A stretch of DNA of 64,000 nt from Azoarcus sp. GTDB lineage: Bacteria > Pseudomonadota > Gammaproteobacteria > Burkholderiales > Rhodocyclaceae. The stretch lies in assembly GCA_031285965.1 (NCBI GenBank), contig JAITVD010000015.1:1-64000 (forward strand), written 5' to 3'. Position numbers and translations under genes: made by a program. Positions 38,518-48,647 of this stretch are shown piece by piece. Numbering within the stretch: position 1 is the stretch's first letter; each line of letters starts with the position of its first letter. A model generated the notes under the pieces. The model was not told where the DNA came from, searched no databases, and saw nothing but the letters and a program-made list of their open reading frames with translations.

Positions 38518-39365
38518 TCACCAGACAGACTTTTCCATTCCTAGTTTCGCACATATTTGAGAAACCTTTTGATCAAGTTCAATACCTATAGACGAACACC
38601 CAAGCAAGACTCCCAGTACCACACCATGAAAACGCGCAGAGATATAAAACTTATATTTATTCAATCTTTCGATATAACTGCTTGGCGAACCAATATCAGG
38701 ATTCCAAGAATCAACTTTAAATCTATTGTGTTCAAAAAAATCAATTTCCAATTTATCGACTACTACACAAAAAGCAAGCGCATGAATGACATGACATATT
38801 TCAATCAATCTTTTCAAAATAACCACTAATGAATTTAGAAAAGAATCAGAATGTTTAGCAAATCTCCATCCGCAAATTATAATCCCAAAACGACTTCTTG
38901 AAGCACAAAAATTTTCCGACGGAATATCAACAAGGGATGTTTCAAAGTAGATGTATGCTCCCAATTTAGCCGTCTGTAGATTCCATTTATTTGGGTAATA
39001 AAGACTTTTTGAATATCAAGTTCATATAGAATACATTTTACTTAAAATGCGCTTTGACATATTTTCATTTCCTATATCAAAAGGCCCTATACTAATCCCA
39101 ATTACCAAGTGTATTGGTGATAGAGGAAGAGTTTGTTTTAGCATTCGTACTATGAAATGAAAAATGGATCGAAACCTCCTTTGTATACCTATATTTTCAA
39201 TACTTTTAGCGACATATTCCGTATTATATAGATTTTTTATAGCAACCGAAAAGTTTATTTAAAATAATAATTTACGTATATTTTTCAGATAGAGCACATT
39301 AATAAATCATCACCAAAATTTCGTTCCCCAAAAACGTCAACTACACGTAATTTATGCTTAAATCT
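38518..39365 (-). pseudogene. decayed polysaccharide pyruvyl transferase gene
   Basis: Three frames read in order on the minus strand give family-typical pieces. The first is LRVVDVFGERNFGDDLLMCS (N-terminal G-x-x-N-x-GDD motif). The second is IHLVIGISIGPFDIGNENMS. The third, open from 38964 to 38518, is YKFYISARFHGVVLGVLLGC followed by SSIGIELDQKVSQICAKLG, the conserved C-terminal RxHG region. Frameshifts and stops lie near 39270-39290 and 39000. Such enzymes add pyruvate ketals to EPS or O-antigen sugars. The lesions imply this strain lost the modification. Confidence 0.7.
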
Positions 39366-39473
39366 CAAAATAGTTAAATTTTTTTGGTTTGAAAACACTA
39401 ATAAATCCAAGCATTGGCATGGTATCAATATAAAATCAGAAGAGAAAATTGTTATTGTGTAATAATAATATGG

Positions 39474-40811
39474 TTATATTATATACTGAATAAATACTAA
39501 CAATGCTATTGCTAGTATAGCCTCAACGATTGTCAAAGCAGTATAAACACTCCGAAATAATAAAAAATTTGATAAATTCATATATTTGGCGAACAAGAAG
39601 AAAATAATTAAAATTGAAAGAAATTGTCCTAATAGAATAGACAACACCACACCCAACAACCCTTTATCGAGCATCAGCCATACAGATATAAAAGTAACAA
39701 TTACACGCACTATACCTGCTTTTACAACCGCACTCACATCACCAATAGCTTGTAATGCCACTACAAGTAGAAACCCTCCCGCTCTCAATGCCCCCAACAA
39801 ACACAGAAATTGAAATGGAACAATTACAGCAATCCATTTTTCTCCAAATGCCAAGGGTATTAATATATCAGATGTTGCAAAAACTATTAAAAATAACGGA
39901 GCAATATAAAGTTCTGTAAATTTTGTTTTTTGTTTTAATGTATCAAGAAATCTCTCACGCTGCAACTGTAATCTTGCAAGAATTGAAATTGATGAATCCC
40001 ATAATGGAGCCGCAAATAACTGGTTAAGAGCTTGAAAAAGCTTCATTGCAAGCATATAATAGCCAAGTATTGTTACCCCAAGAATGCGTGCAACAATAAG
40101 TTCAACCCCTCTTGTTTCTACTAAATCAATAAATTTTGTAAAAGCAATATATCCAGAATATCTGAATAACTCTTTTAGTGAAACGAATGAAAAAACAACA
40201 TTTGGTCGCCAAGGTTCGTTACACCAAAGCACGATAAAATTTAATATGTAAAAAACAAATAATTGAATAACAAAAGTCCACACTCCAAAGCCGTTAAAAG
40301 CAACTGCAATTGCTGTCATACCACTTATAAAGTTAGCAAACATTGTACGAAAAGCTAGTACTTTATAATTCAATTTCCTGCGTAGCAAAGCCGGATGAAT
40401 ACTCGACAAGCCCATCAATAGAAAAATGGGTGACAGTGCCGCGATAATAGGTTCAATGCTTTTAATTTTGAATACTTCCGCATACCAAGGAGCAATCAAA
40501 TACACAGCAACACTTAAAATAAGACCGAGACCCATCGCCCCCCAAAAAGCACTACTCAAATGAAGCTGTGTCAGTGTTTCTCGCTGAACAATGACTTGTG
40601 CAAAAATTTGTTCGACAAATACTTCTCCGAGTGTAATAAAAAGCAGTGCAACCGCAAAAGCACCAAATTCTTCTGGGCTGAGGAGGCGTGCCAAAATTAA
40701 AAAGACTAGAAATGTGACACTTCGCCCGAGCCAATTTTGAGCATAAGCCCAAAATGTAGCCATCCATGCATTCGCTTTAGTCTGAATTTCAATAGGGACT
40801 TTATTATTCAC
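39474..40811 (-). CDS. Wzx-type polysaccharide flippase
   Basis: A 445-residue membrane protein with about 12-14 predicted helices, matching the WzxC/Polysacc_synt family (ARLLSPEEFGAFAVALLFIT near the N-terminus). It flips lipid-linked repeat units across the inner membrane. The start is a GTG at 40811 that overlaps the upstream glycosyltransferase by 8 bp. Strongly AT-rich compared with the chromosomal core. A decayed pyruvyl transferase follows after 108 bp. Confidence 0.85.
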   Translation of the reverse strand: MNNKVPIEIQTKANAWMATFWAYAQNWLGRSVTFLVFLILARLLSPEEFGAFAVALLFITLGEVFVEQIFAQVIVQRETLTQLHLSSAFWGAMGLGLILSVAVYLIAPWYAEVFKIKSIEPIIAALSPIFLLMGLSSIHPALLRRKLNYKVLAFRTMFANFISGMTAIAVAFNGFGVWTFVIQLFVFYILNFIVLWCNEPWRPNVVFSFVSLKELFRYSGYIAFTKFIDLVETRGVELIVARILGVTILGYYMLAMKLFQALNQLFAAPLWDSSISILARLQLQRERFLDTLKQKTKFTELYIAPLFLIVFATSDILIPLAFGEKWIAVIVPFQFLCLLGALRAGGFLLVVALQAIGDVSAVVKAGIVRVIVTFISVWLMLDKGLLGVVLSILLGQFLSILIIFFLFAKYMNLSNFLLFRSVYTALTIVEAILAIALLVFIQYII

Positions 40812-41976
40812 CGAAAAGCCTCATTAAAATAGTATTCACTCTTACAGCCCATGCCTCACCTGAAAAATTGGCTATCACATGGTTTCGTACCGCAGCGGCA
40901 AGAGAATCATCCAGAACAGACATGACCGCATCCGCAAAACTGTCTGCCTCAGTAGCCACCAAGGCATTCAATCTAGTTTGCGAACCCACTCCCACAACAC
41001 CTAGCTGGGTAGAGACAACGGTTGACGCCCCTGCCAACATCGCCTCAACTGTCTTAATTTTTACGCCTCCACCGCTTATCAATAGCACAACGGTGACAGG
41101 ATTAGAGTCATAAAATTCAGCAATGTCCCGCATAAAACCCACAAACTCCACTGAGGCATCACTATTTGTAACAAACGCACGTGGAGGATGGCTGTCCGCC
41201 ACGATAAGCCGAGACTCAAGGATGACGTAAACAATTTGCGGCCAAATAAAATCTAAAAACCAGACAAGCCCACCCACATTAGGGCTGTGCGCAAACGATC
41301 CTGCAACCCTTACTTTGTAAGGAATAGGACACCCTTTCGGAAAATCTATCGGCAGCCCCATGTTTGATGATCTAACTGCGTGGCTAAGACCACTCAAAAG
41401 CGTCGCGTCTTGTTTTGATAAAGTAAGTGCGCACAAAAACTGTTCATAAAATTTAGCTTCGTAGTGCGTCCAATATATCCAATTGATACATTCTTTATAT
41501 TTCTGTAGAGATTTTTTAAGTTTCGCTCGGCGAAAAGAAGAAATAATGTAAGCATCCTGCACATTCATCACTGTTTGTACAGAAGTATAAACAGTGATGA
41601 ATTGTACTATTTGAGGAAATAGTATCCAAATAATATTCAGATCATATCCAGCAAGAGACGATGATAAAGCAGATGGTTTATGAAAACAGACAATACGAAG
41701 AAATTTCAAAAAAAAATAAAAAATATTGGTCTTTATGACATCAATTTTTGATATTTTTAAGGACACTATTTTTATCCAATCATAATATTCCTTCAATGCA
41801 TCAAACTGCCTAACTTTATCCTCATATCTTTTTAGGTCAGAAAAACAGAGAAACCCTATAGAATTATATTTTTTTAACTGTTTCAACTGTGCAAAACAAA
41901 AAACACCCTCACTATGTGCCACTTTTTGACCATATGTGGATGAAGACACCACAAAAATGCGAAGGTGTTTGTTCAA
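40804..41976 (-). CDS. glycosyltransferase (GT-B, family 4-like)
   Basis: A 390-residue cytoplasmic protein with the GT-B layout: N-terminal RIFVVSSSTYG, a middle AGSFAHSPNVGGLVWFLDFI typical of sugar-transferase linkers, and a C-terminal donor-binding region with ISGGGVKIKTVEAMLAGAST (the GxG-K-E motif). Likely adds one sugar of the EPS repeat. The start is a TTG at 41976 supported by AGGAG 9 bp upstream. It overlaps the wzx gene downstream. Confidence 0.85.
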   Translation of the reverse strand: MNKHLRIFVVSSSTYGQKVAHSEGVFCFAQLKQLKKYNSIGFLCFSDLKRYEDKVRQFDALKEYYDWIKIVSLKISKIDVIKTNIFYFFLKFLRIVCFHKPSALSSSLAGYDLNIIWILFPQIVQFITVYTSVQTVMNVQDAYIISSFRRAKLKKSLQKYKECINWIYWTHYEAKFYEQFLCALTLSKQDATLLSGLSHAVRSSNMGLPIDFPKGCPIPYKVRVAGSFAHSPNVGGLVWFLDFIWPQIVYVILESRLIVADSHPPRAFVTNSDASVEFVGFMRDIAEFYDSNPVTVVLLISGGGVKIKTVEAMLAGASTVVSTQLGVVGVGSQTRLNALVATEADSFADAVMSVLDDSLAAAVRNHVIANFSGEAWAVRVNTILMRLFGE

Positions 41977-42246
41977 TTTTCAAACTCCTCTCAAACAGTC
42001 CATAACAACAGAAATTGTTCCACTGAGCCCCCTAACCCGAACCATCCACCACCATACCCTAAGTTCTCTAAGCATACCAAAAACATCCAAACAAAACCAC
42101 TGCACCGCTTTCCGTTCACCTACTGCTCACTGATAGAACCCACTTCGCCTGTGTCGCCAAAATAATGAAACCACGATGGTTGGTAACGGAAAGATCAAAT
42201 GGTCTGATCGCAGGATGGGCATCCTCACCTTCCTCAAAACGCACAC
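41977..42246. other. 270-bp gap between glycosyltransferase genes
   Basis: No gene recognised. Composition changes abruptly from the AT-rich neighbours to a C-rich stretch on the + strand (about 42000-42130). It may be an old insertion or deletion scar. Confidence 0.3.
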
Positions 42247-43569
42247 TCAATTCCAGACTGCCTTACGATATATCTTCGCAATTTCTGCCTCATGTTCCAT
42301 CATCGTTTTTAGTTTGCTTCTCACGATGCGTGGTACGCTTGTTGGGGCATTATTTATTTGTTTCAAGAGTTCCTCTTTTGAATTAAAAATCCACTCAGTA
42401 GGCAATAAATCTTTGATTCCGGCATTACATGAAGCCAGCACGGGTACACCGTGGTCAAGTGCCTCAATGGCAACCAAACCAAATGTCTCTTGCCATCTGC
42501 TTGGAAAAATCAGAACATCTATACTCGAAAAAACCCGGTCTATATCATCACGCCGAAATCGACCATGATTGATTACCTTAGGCGAAATAATTTTCCTATC
42601 ATCACCCCAAAGATGAAACTCAAGATCAGAGTTGGTATATTCATGTGCTAAATCAAAAAAATCAAAAAAACCTTTATATTCTAGATACGGCCCAATATAG
42701 CTAACCCGCTTGGGTGAATTGGTCAGACGCTCTGATATGGGATAGTTCATTACGCTAGAATTAGTAACTGGAACTAAATCAAACGATTTTAACTCGAATA
42801 GCAAATTATATTGATAGACATCACGAGCGATTGTGCTATTAAAATGAAATCGGGTTATCATCGAAAAAATGTCCTGATAGTAAGCATGTAGTGCCTCCAT
42901 ATTGGAGATATATTTTTTGTCCCATGTATGAGTATCTTGTGATAACAGACCAGTAGCAGCAGGTCTCGCACCACGTAAGCGTTTCAAAAAATCACGCAAT
43001 TGTGGGTAAATTCCTAATTGAAAAACACGGAGAGCAGATGTACTCATAGCCCGATTCATCCCGACATTGCACCAAAACTCAGTACTATTATCGTTATGCC
43101 AGCTTCTACCCGAAAAATAAAAATCTGGCACAGGTGATAAACCAAAATAATCGTGGCTCGTAAAAATAACAGGAATGTGGCATTGCTTGGCCGCAAGCAT
43201 GAATTCCCTGTACAAACCCATCAAAGTGTGGATATGGATAACATCTGGCTGAAAATCTTCAAACAAACGCAAAAAAATACCCATATCGGAAGGTTTGCAA
43301 AAATCTCTTGGTTGCCGAATGCCTCCAAATAAGGGCAACGGCAAAGAATTTACTAATCCGAACCGGATCAGTCCAGCAAAACCCGTTTGGGCTGGCTTTA
43401 TATAGGCACGACGAACAAGTGGATTTAGGCTCTCGGGATAGACACAGGCTACCGTATGTCCTGCTGCGACCTGTTGTTGCAACAAATCCAATACATACCA
43501 TGTCTGTCCACCAGTGCGAGCAGGCGGAAAGCCTAGCGCATAATGCAAGATACGTAATGTTTTCTTCAT
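42247..43569 (-). CDS. glycosyltransferase family 4 (GT-B)
   Basis: A 440-residue protein with the GT4 N-terminus RILHYALGFPPARTGGQTWY (the P-x-x-GG-x motif) and a C-terminal donor site including SIDVLIFPSRWQETFGLVAI and EALDHGVPVLAS. Predicted retaining transferase using a nucleotide sugar to extend the EPS unit. It lies 85 bp after the secreted WbsX-like gene and 270 bp before the next glycosyltransferase. Confidence 0.88.
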   Translation of the reverse strand: MKKTLRILHYALGFPPARTGGQTWYVLDLLQQQVAAGHTVACVYPESLNPLVRRAYIKPAQTGFAGLIRFGLVNSLPLPLFGGIRQPRDFCKPSDMGIFLRLFEDFQPDVIHIHTLMGLYREFMLAAKQCHIPVIFTSHDYFGLSPVPDFYFSGRSWHNDNSTEFWCNVGMNRAMSTSALRVFQLGIYPQLRDFLKRLRGARPAATGLLSQDTHTWDKKYISNMEALHAYYQDIFSMITRFHFNSTIARDVYQYNLLFELKSFDLVPVTNSSVMNYPISERLTNSPKRVSYIGPYLEYKGFFDFFDLAHEYTNSDLEFHLWGDDRKIISPKVINHGRFRRDDIDRVFSSIDVLIFPSRWQETFGLVAIEALDHGVPVLASCNAGIKDLLPTEWIFNSKEELLKQINNAPTSVPRIVRSKLKTMMEHEAEIAKIYRKAVWN

Positions 43570-43654
43570 AATTCGTTAAAATTCTCTTATTAGAATTGGG
43601 TCAATATCACTTTTTCTCGAATTTTTGAGAGCCTTCATTTTAATGTGCACTCGT

Positions 43655-44725
43655 TCATTTTTCGAATACTTTCTGAATACGCTGCAAATATTCAAAGCCA
43701 TACCGCTTGGTTGGTTCGATAACAGACCCTTCTTCATATTCGTTCCAACAGCATAACATTCCGATACCTTTTGTTTTTGCTATGTTACGGATGATTACAT
43801 CGTACCCTGATCGCAAGTGCATTTCAAACTCCTGCGGTGTCGATATTGAGTTATCATGAAGAGCATCCTTGCTCCCTCCCCACAGACGCTTATTCCACCC
43901 TGAAATCATCGGCACAAAATAAGATAAGCTGCTATTTTTCAAAATCCAGTCCCACTGCATGCGACAATTAGCATCCAGTTCAACAAAACTGTGTGAGGGT
44001 CGTGTTGCTGTATGAAAATCTCCGCTCATGTCGAAATAATAGTTATAAGCAGAAATCGCATCAAATCCAGATTTTCGCGCAAAATCTTTAACCCAAAACT
44101 CAGAGGCTTCCGTACAAAGCACAAAGTAAATACCGTCCAAACCCACTTTATGCGCAGCACGTTGTGCCCGTTCCAGCATTTCTGCTGGCAGCATTCCAAT
44201 TGCTTTGGCTTGATTTTTCAAAAATTCACCTGAAAAAACAAAAAGAACAGGTTTGTTATCAATACGCAAATACTCAGTATTTCGCATGTGCAATTTGTCC
44301 CATTCCGCAAGTGATGCAGGAGAGCGAAAATGGTTTGCCCATAGCAAAGAATAACGCACACGTGATCGTGCGGATGCTTTAAGATAGGCACGCACTGATA
44401 TCTCCTGCAGAGGACGTTCTTCTTTCCAATACCAGCAAAAAGTAACAAAATCAATTCCATAATCAGCCATCCAGTTTAATTGCTGATTAAGTGTTTTCGG
44501 TTTTTCGTCGTTATACCAACCAAGCAATGGCTCCAGATCAGGGTAAGGCTTGATGACTTTCCACGGATCAGGTTTATATAATCCCATCGCGGCAGACCAG
44601 CCTGGATAATAATATACACCAATAGATACTTCCCCCAATGCGGCTCCACTAGCCATTAGAACAAGAATTGAAAACAGCACTTTGAACCACGCCCCCTCTC
44701 TTTCCGTAGCGGAAATACTTTTCAT
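43655..44725 (-). CDS. secreted WbsX/GH99-like protein, copy 1
   Basis: A 356-residue protein with an N-terminal signal or anchor helix (VLFSILVLMASGAALG), then the WbsX/GH99-like domain: GVYYYPGWSAA, CWYWKEERPLQE, LLWANH, and the C-terminal CWNEYEEGSVIEPTKRYGFE. The family is named for putative glycosyltransferases but is structurally akin to endo-acting glycoside hydrolases. The exported form suggests action on polymer in the periplasm or outside. AGGAG precedes the ATG. A paralogue lies at 48648-49736 on the other strand. Confidence 0.75.
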   Translation of the reverse strand: MKSISATEREGAWFKVLFSILVLMASGAALGEVSIGVYYYPGWSAAMGLYKPDPWKVIKPYPDLEPLLGWYNDEKPKTLNQQLNWMADYGIDFVTFCWYWKEERPLQEISVRAYLKASARSRVRYSLLWANHFRSPASLAEWDKLHMRNTEYLRIDNKPVLFVFSGEFLKNQAKAIGMLPAEMLERAQRAAHKVGLDGIYFVLCTEASEFWVKDFARKSGFDAISAYNYYFDMSGDFHTATRPSHSFVELDANCRMQWDWILKNSSLSYFVPMISGWNKRLWGGSKDALHDNSISTPQEFEMHLRSGYDVIIRNIAKTKGIGMLCCWNEYEEGSVIEPTKRYGFEYLQRIQKVFEK

Positions 44726-44755
44726 CTTGCGCTCCTAAAGCACTTTGGCGCGGTT

Positions 44756-46057
44756 TTATCCATTAAAACTCCTTGAATAAGAATATATAAACAAGAAGAA
44801 TATGATTATATCTGGTGAAAAAACATAAGGCAAGAACATCGCAGGTACGGCAAACCCTACGAGTACCGCTATTTGGCTAGGATGCCGGTACATACATCCG
44901 AGGAGAAGAGATGAAAAAACAATAAAAGCTATTCCAAGCGGAATACCCATATCATAAAATATGCTGAGCATGCCATTCTCTACGTTTTTGAGATCAGCTT
45001 CTTGAACAAGTGCTTTGGGACCAACCGAACCACGAGGATATCCATATAAATAATATTCATCCAATACCTCCCACACCTGCACAAAAGAGTTTCCATGCCC
45101 GACCATAGACGGATCTTCCCCAGACAAATTTAACGAAATCCAGTGAGAAATCTTTCCTCCGCTATAGTCATCAATAAAGTAAACGAGAAAAGAAAGAGCA
45201 AGTATTCCGAACATAATTACTGACATAACACGCATCATGAACACAGCACCTATATTCCATTCCCGTCTACACACAAACAAAAGCGTTATCATACCGAGCA
45301 ACGCAGCAAGCCAAGCACATTCGGGAGAATGTTAAAGCCAGCACGATTCCTGCCATTAGAAAAGCTAACACGCTATAACGTATGCGTAAAACATCTGTCA
45401 TACCAGCTAGTTTTATGCTTGCGATAAAAATAAAAAATAATCCTGTAGATGATTTGGGGCCGTCATTGGCAATCCCATTCTTATCCATCCCCCTGCGATA
45501 AACCAGGCAGTAGCAAGTTGAGCCGTACCCCTTCCTATTATAGAAAAGGATCAACTTGGGTCGCTATATAGAATGCAACTGCGAGAAACAAAAACCCAGA
45601 TCCTAGTATGTAGATAAGTTTTACGATTCGCATAAGCACTTCTTTTTCTGCCGTAAAAAGCCATCCCTTGCATACTATAGCAAATAAAACAGGAAGTGCA
45701 TATAAACGAGCATAATACAATCCTTCAATTTGATAATTGTCAAATGTTGCGATGAACATATTAAAGAATTAATATAAATATTATAAATATATAAAACAAT
45801 TGATTTTCTTTTATTTTTATCCGCCTCAATGCCGAAAAGCTCAACGTTATCAGTAAAATTTCTCTAACTGGGATAAGTACATTTGGCATACCCAGAAAAT
45901 TAAATAAAACTGATCCAAAAAATGACAAAATAAATACAAATGAGATTATACAAGCCAATTCTGCCCCTAGGATTTCTGCACTCCCTTCATTTCGAGCTAG
46001 CAAAATACACTCCCCGTAAAAAAATGCGCCATTCCCACCTGTAGCGTTCTTACACAT
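44756..46057 (-). pseudogene. decayed Wzy/O-antigen ligase-like polymerase gene
   Basis: Four overlapping minus-strand frames (46057-45761, 45759-45538, 45554-45267, 45301-44756) are all hydrophobic and together give one multi-helix protein of about 420 residues. A large loop (GKISHWISLNLSGEDPSMVGHGNSF..) and GHGNSF-type motifs resemble Wzy/WaaL proteins, and adjoining ends match at LALTFS / ECAWLAALLG. Frameshifts near 45762, 45545 and 45320 break it, and perhaps another lies near 45480. It is probably an inactivated second repeat-unit polymerase. Confidence 0.7.
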
Positions 46058-46521
46058 ATTACCATATCGTGATTGAAGCGAAACTCACAATCCCAAAATA
46101 CAGTTTAGCGCACGTTGAAAACTTTGCTAGCTACCTTTTGGCGTAACTCCAGAAAGATTCTCCTGTTCGTACCCCTCTCATTTAAGCAGTCCAAACATGA
46201 TCGTTTCTCCTGCCACCTCGCCCCATTTGCCGCGCATACGGTACGAAGCTCGCCAGCTTTCCCGCTCTCCGCAAAAAACGGCGAACATGCGGCACACCAT
46301 GCAGCTATGCTTTCCGGATGCGCAGGCAGATCGAATTGACCGAGCACACCGAAATGCCGCTCAGCGTCACACATTCTGCTACGGCCAGATTAAGGGATGA
46401 AATGGCGCACAATCACGAAATTTTACCCCACTGATTTTAGAATGGCTCTAATACCTGTTTTTTGCAGTCAAACCACATACTTCATGTGTATGTTTGCCTT
46501 CTAAGATCTTTCAGAAATATA
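46058..46521. other. 464-bp intergenic region in the EPS island
   Basis: No supported gene. Bases about 46190-46380 are markedly GC-richer than the surrounding island. They are spanned by an 89-codon minus-strand ORF (MCDAERHFGVLGQFDLPAHP...) that lacks a ribosome site and recognisable homology. Likely a scar of inserted or original chromosomal DNA. Confidence 0.3.
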
Positions 46522-47244
46522 TCATGGCTGTCTTGATGAGTGATTACCTAAGCCAGAGTTGTATTCTTTAAAAGTAACACTGATACGCTTAGCAATTTCA
46601 GCCATGCCTGCATCACTAGGATGGCTGCCTACTCCGGAATGACTGAATCCTTGATTCACTGCAGTAAAATCAGGGTTGCGATGAATATCTCCAATTTGGA
46701 TATATCTTCCTCCAGCATAGTCACATGCCTGCTCAATGATGGCATCAATGGTCGAATTCCGATACCATGTTGACAGGCAAATAAGCAAACCTTGGATAGG
46801 TTTTGTATTAGACAGTAATTTAATATATGCTGAATTAAAATTTGATATATTTTCCTTTTTTACATTATCGCCAAGTTGAATTACTAAAAGCTGACTCTGG
46901 CGAGCCGTTATCAACATAGAGTTCTGTAGATGCATTCCTTCTGGAACAGATTCCAATGGAGAAATATTAAAAGACTGAGATGATTTTACAAGCAATTTCT
47001 GGGTTACTTGCCAGACATAGTCTTTTTCAGCTACCGAGGCAGCCATACCCCAATTGCCAGTCCAGCCGATAGCCGGAGCAGGCCCATGTCGTGTGATAGA
47101 GTTACCTATAAAAACAGCAGAAATATTCGAATCATCTGCATATGAAGTAGATACTATAAAAGAAACAAGAATGCACGTAATAATGCGGGTGAAAATGTAA
47201 TATTTTTTTTGTCTTTGAATATAATGATTAGCGTTATTTTTCAT
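46522..47244 (-). CDS. exported SGNH/GDSL hydrolase-like protein
   Basis: A 240-residue protein with an N-terminal helix (IITCILVSFIVSTSYA) acting as signal peptide. Block I VFIGNSITRHG supplies the catalytic Ser region, VIQLGDN the Asn block, and SHPSDAGMAEIA the C-terminal Asp/His block. The order of the last motif (HPSD) differs slightly from the usual DxxH. Its ATG overlaps the stop of an acyltransferase-3 gene by four bases, suggesting a joint role in adding or removing O-acetyl groups on the polysaccharide. Confidence 0.75.
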   Translation of the reverse strand: MKNNANHYIQRQKKYYIFTRIITCILVSFIVSTSYADDSNISAVFIGNSITRHGPAPAIGWTGNWGMAASVAEKDYVWQVTQKLLVKSSQSFNISPLESVPEGMHLQNSMLITARQSQLLVIQLGDNVKKENISNFNSAYIKLLSNTKPIQGLLICLSTWYRNSTIDAIIEQACDYAGGRYIQIGDIHRNPDFTAVNQGFSHSGVGSHPSDAGMAEIAKRISVTFKEYNSGLGNHSSRQP

Positions 47245-48305
47245 GTTAACCTCTTGCTAGAGTTTTTAGTCGAAAAACATTTAATTAGGCGATTCAAAGG
47301 CAGTTCAAACCACTTATGAATACCATGCGTTAGCGCAATCGTAACAAATACAGTAATAGCAATTTCTGCCAATATCCCAAACAATGCTACCAGATGGTGC
47401 ACCGCTAATAATACAAGGGGTGTGACTAATGGATGAAATAAGTAGAGCGCATAGGAACTATCACCTAACGCAATGGTGATGCGCAGTAAATTTGGTAGAC
47501 GTTGTCTTATAAAAAGAAACATAAAAGCACTTAAAATCAAGACGAAAGGAGAAAGCGGCAATGCCTTCATCATTTCCGGTAAAAATAATTTCAGCAAGGC
47601 AATAGAGACCAACCCAATAAACAGATACCGTGCTACACTATTATGAAGGATGGCTGAACCAATTACCATACCAATAACAAAATACAAATTGATTGGGTTT
47701 GTGATAACTTTTATCAGTGCGCTTTGCGGAGAAACAGCATAACCCATTATGACAAGTCCTAAGATAATAGCCGAACTCCAGCGTGCAGCACGCATCCCAA
47801 ATAACATTATAGTAGCAAAAATAATATAAAAAAACATTTCATGTAATAGTGTCCATCCTACTCCGTGAATAGGTCGAATTTCTCCCTCTGCATTGAAAGC
47901 AGGAATAAAAAGGAAAGATTTGATGGTATGCAAAAAATCAAAATGATTGTGAAGAACCAATGAAGGTAAAATAAGCGAAATACTTACTTTAAGAAACAAA
48001 ACCGACCAGTACAAGGGCACAATACGCAATAAACGGCGAACAAAAAACGTTTTGGCTCCTATAAAATTACATGGCAATGTGCGCGTACATAGCAGCATGA
48101 CAATTCCACTGATAACAAAAAATACTTCGACGCCAATTGCACCAAAAGGCCATAACGGAAAATCTTTGCTAATTCGTTCGTGATAATAAAAAATAGTGTG
48201 GGTCACCAACACAAGCGTTGCCGCAACAAAACGCATTGCTTGGATAAATTCACTACGCTCAATGGTAATGATTGCACATTCAGTATTCTTTTCAGAAGCA
48301 GACAT
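47241..48305 (-). CDS. acyltransferase 3 (OafA-like) membrane O-acetyltransferase
   Basis: A multi-helix inner-membrane acyltransferase: FIQAMRFVAATLVLVTHTIF holds the conserved R-x-x-A...H, then IGVEVFFVISGIVM, FFVRRLLRIVPLYW and HELFF-like segments. It moves acetyl from a cytoplasmic donor to an extracytoplasmic sugar. I use the ATG at 48305 (354 residues); a TTG at 48380 would add 25 residues. Coupled by ATGA overlap to the SGNH hydrolase, so the two resemble a split version of fused AT3-SGNH enzymes. Confidence 0.85.
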   Translation of the reverse strand: MSASEKNTECAIITIERSEFIQAMRFVAATLVLVTHTIFYYHERISKDFPLWPFGAIGVEVFFVISGIVMLLCTRTLPCNFIGAKTFFVRRLLRIVPLYWSVLFLKVSISLILPSLVLHNHFDFLHTIKSFLFIPAFNAEGEIRPIHGVGWTLLHEMFFYIIFATIMLFGMRAARWSSAIILGLVIMGYAVSPQSALIKVITNPINLYFVIGMVIGSAILHNSVARYLFIGLVSIALLKLFLPEMMKALPLSPFVLILSAFMFLFIRQRLPNLLRITIALGDSSYALYLFHPLVTPLVLLAVHHLVALFGILAEIAITVFVTIALTHGIHKWFELPLNRLIKCFSTKNSSKRLT

Positions 48306-48647
48306 ATTAGACTCAAGTTCAAACAGCAGCCACTTTCGCAGACACAATCTTATTGGAACAAATTTTACATCAAATGTCAACCAGTTGAATTAAAATTAAC
48401 ATAGTTCCCAATGTGTTGTTTTTGATCGCACAATTTCCTACATTTCACCGCAGACCAGATAGGGTAGCATACGCAGTAAATTTTAGGCTCCAGCCTATCA
48501 GAACAGCATCTAATAGGCCAGAAAATGCCATCAAAGTATTTTGTCGTATCAATGGCCTTAACTTTGAGTGCACCATATATATACCTACGCGAAAAAGATG
48601 CTATACTGTATATTGTTTTATGATTCCAAATAAGGATCTGAGCAAAC
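48306..48647. promoter_or_regulatory. divergent promoter region in the EPS island
   Basis: About 340 bp between the leftward acyltransferase gene and the rightward WbsX-like gene. TATACT at 48602-48607 is a good -10 candidate for the rightward gene, and AAGGAT lies before its ATG. No matching -35 box is evident. Probably an H-NS-sensitive, AT-rich region. Confidence 0.35.

Noticed and set aside
46105-46374. 89-codon minus-strand ORF in the island
   Set aside because: No ribosome site, no recognisable motif, and an equally long opposite-strand frame; not supported as a gene.
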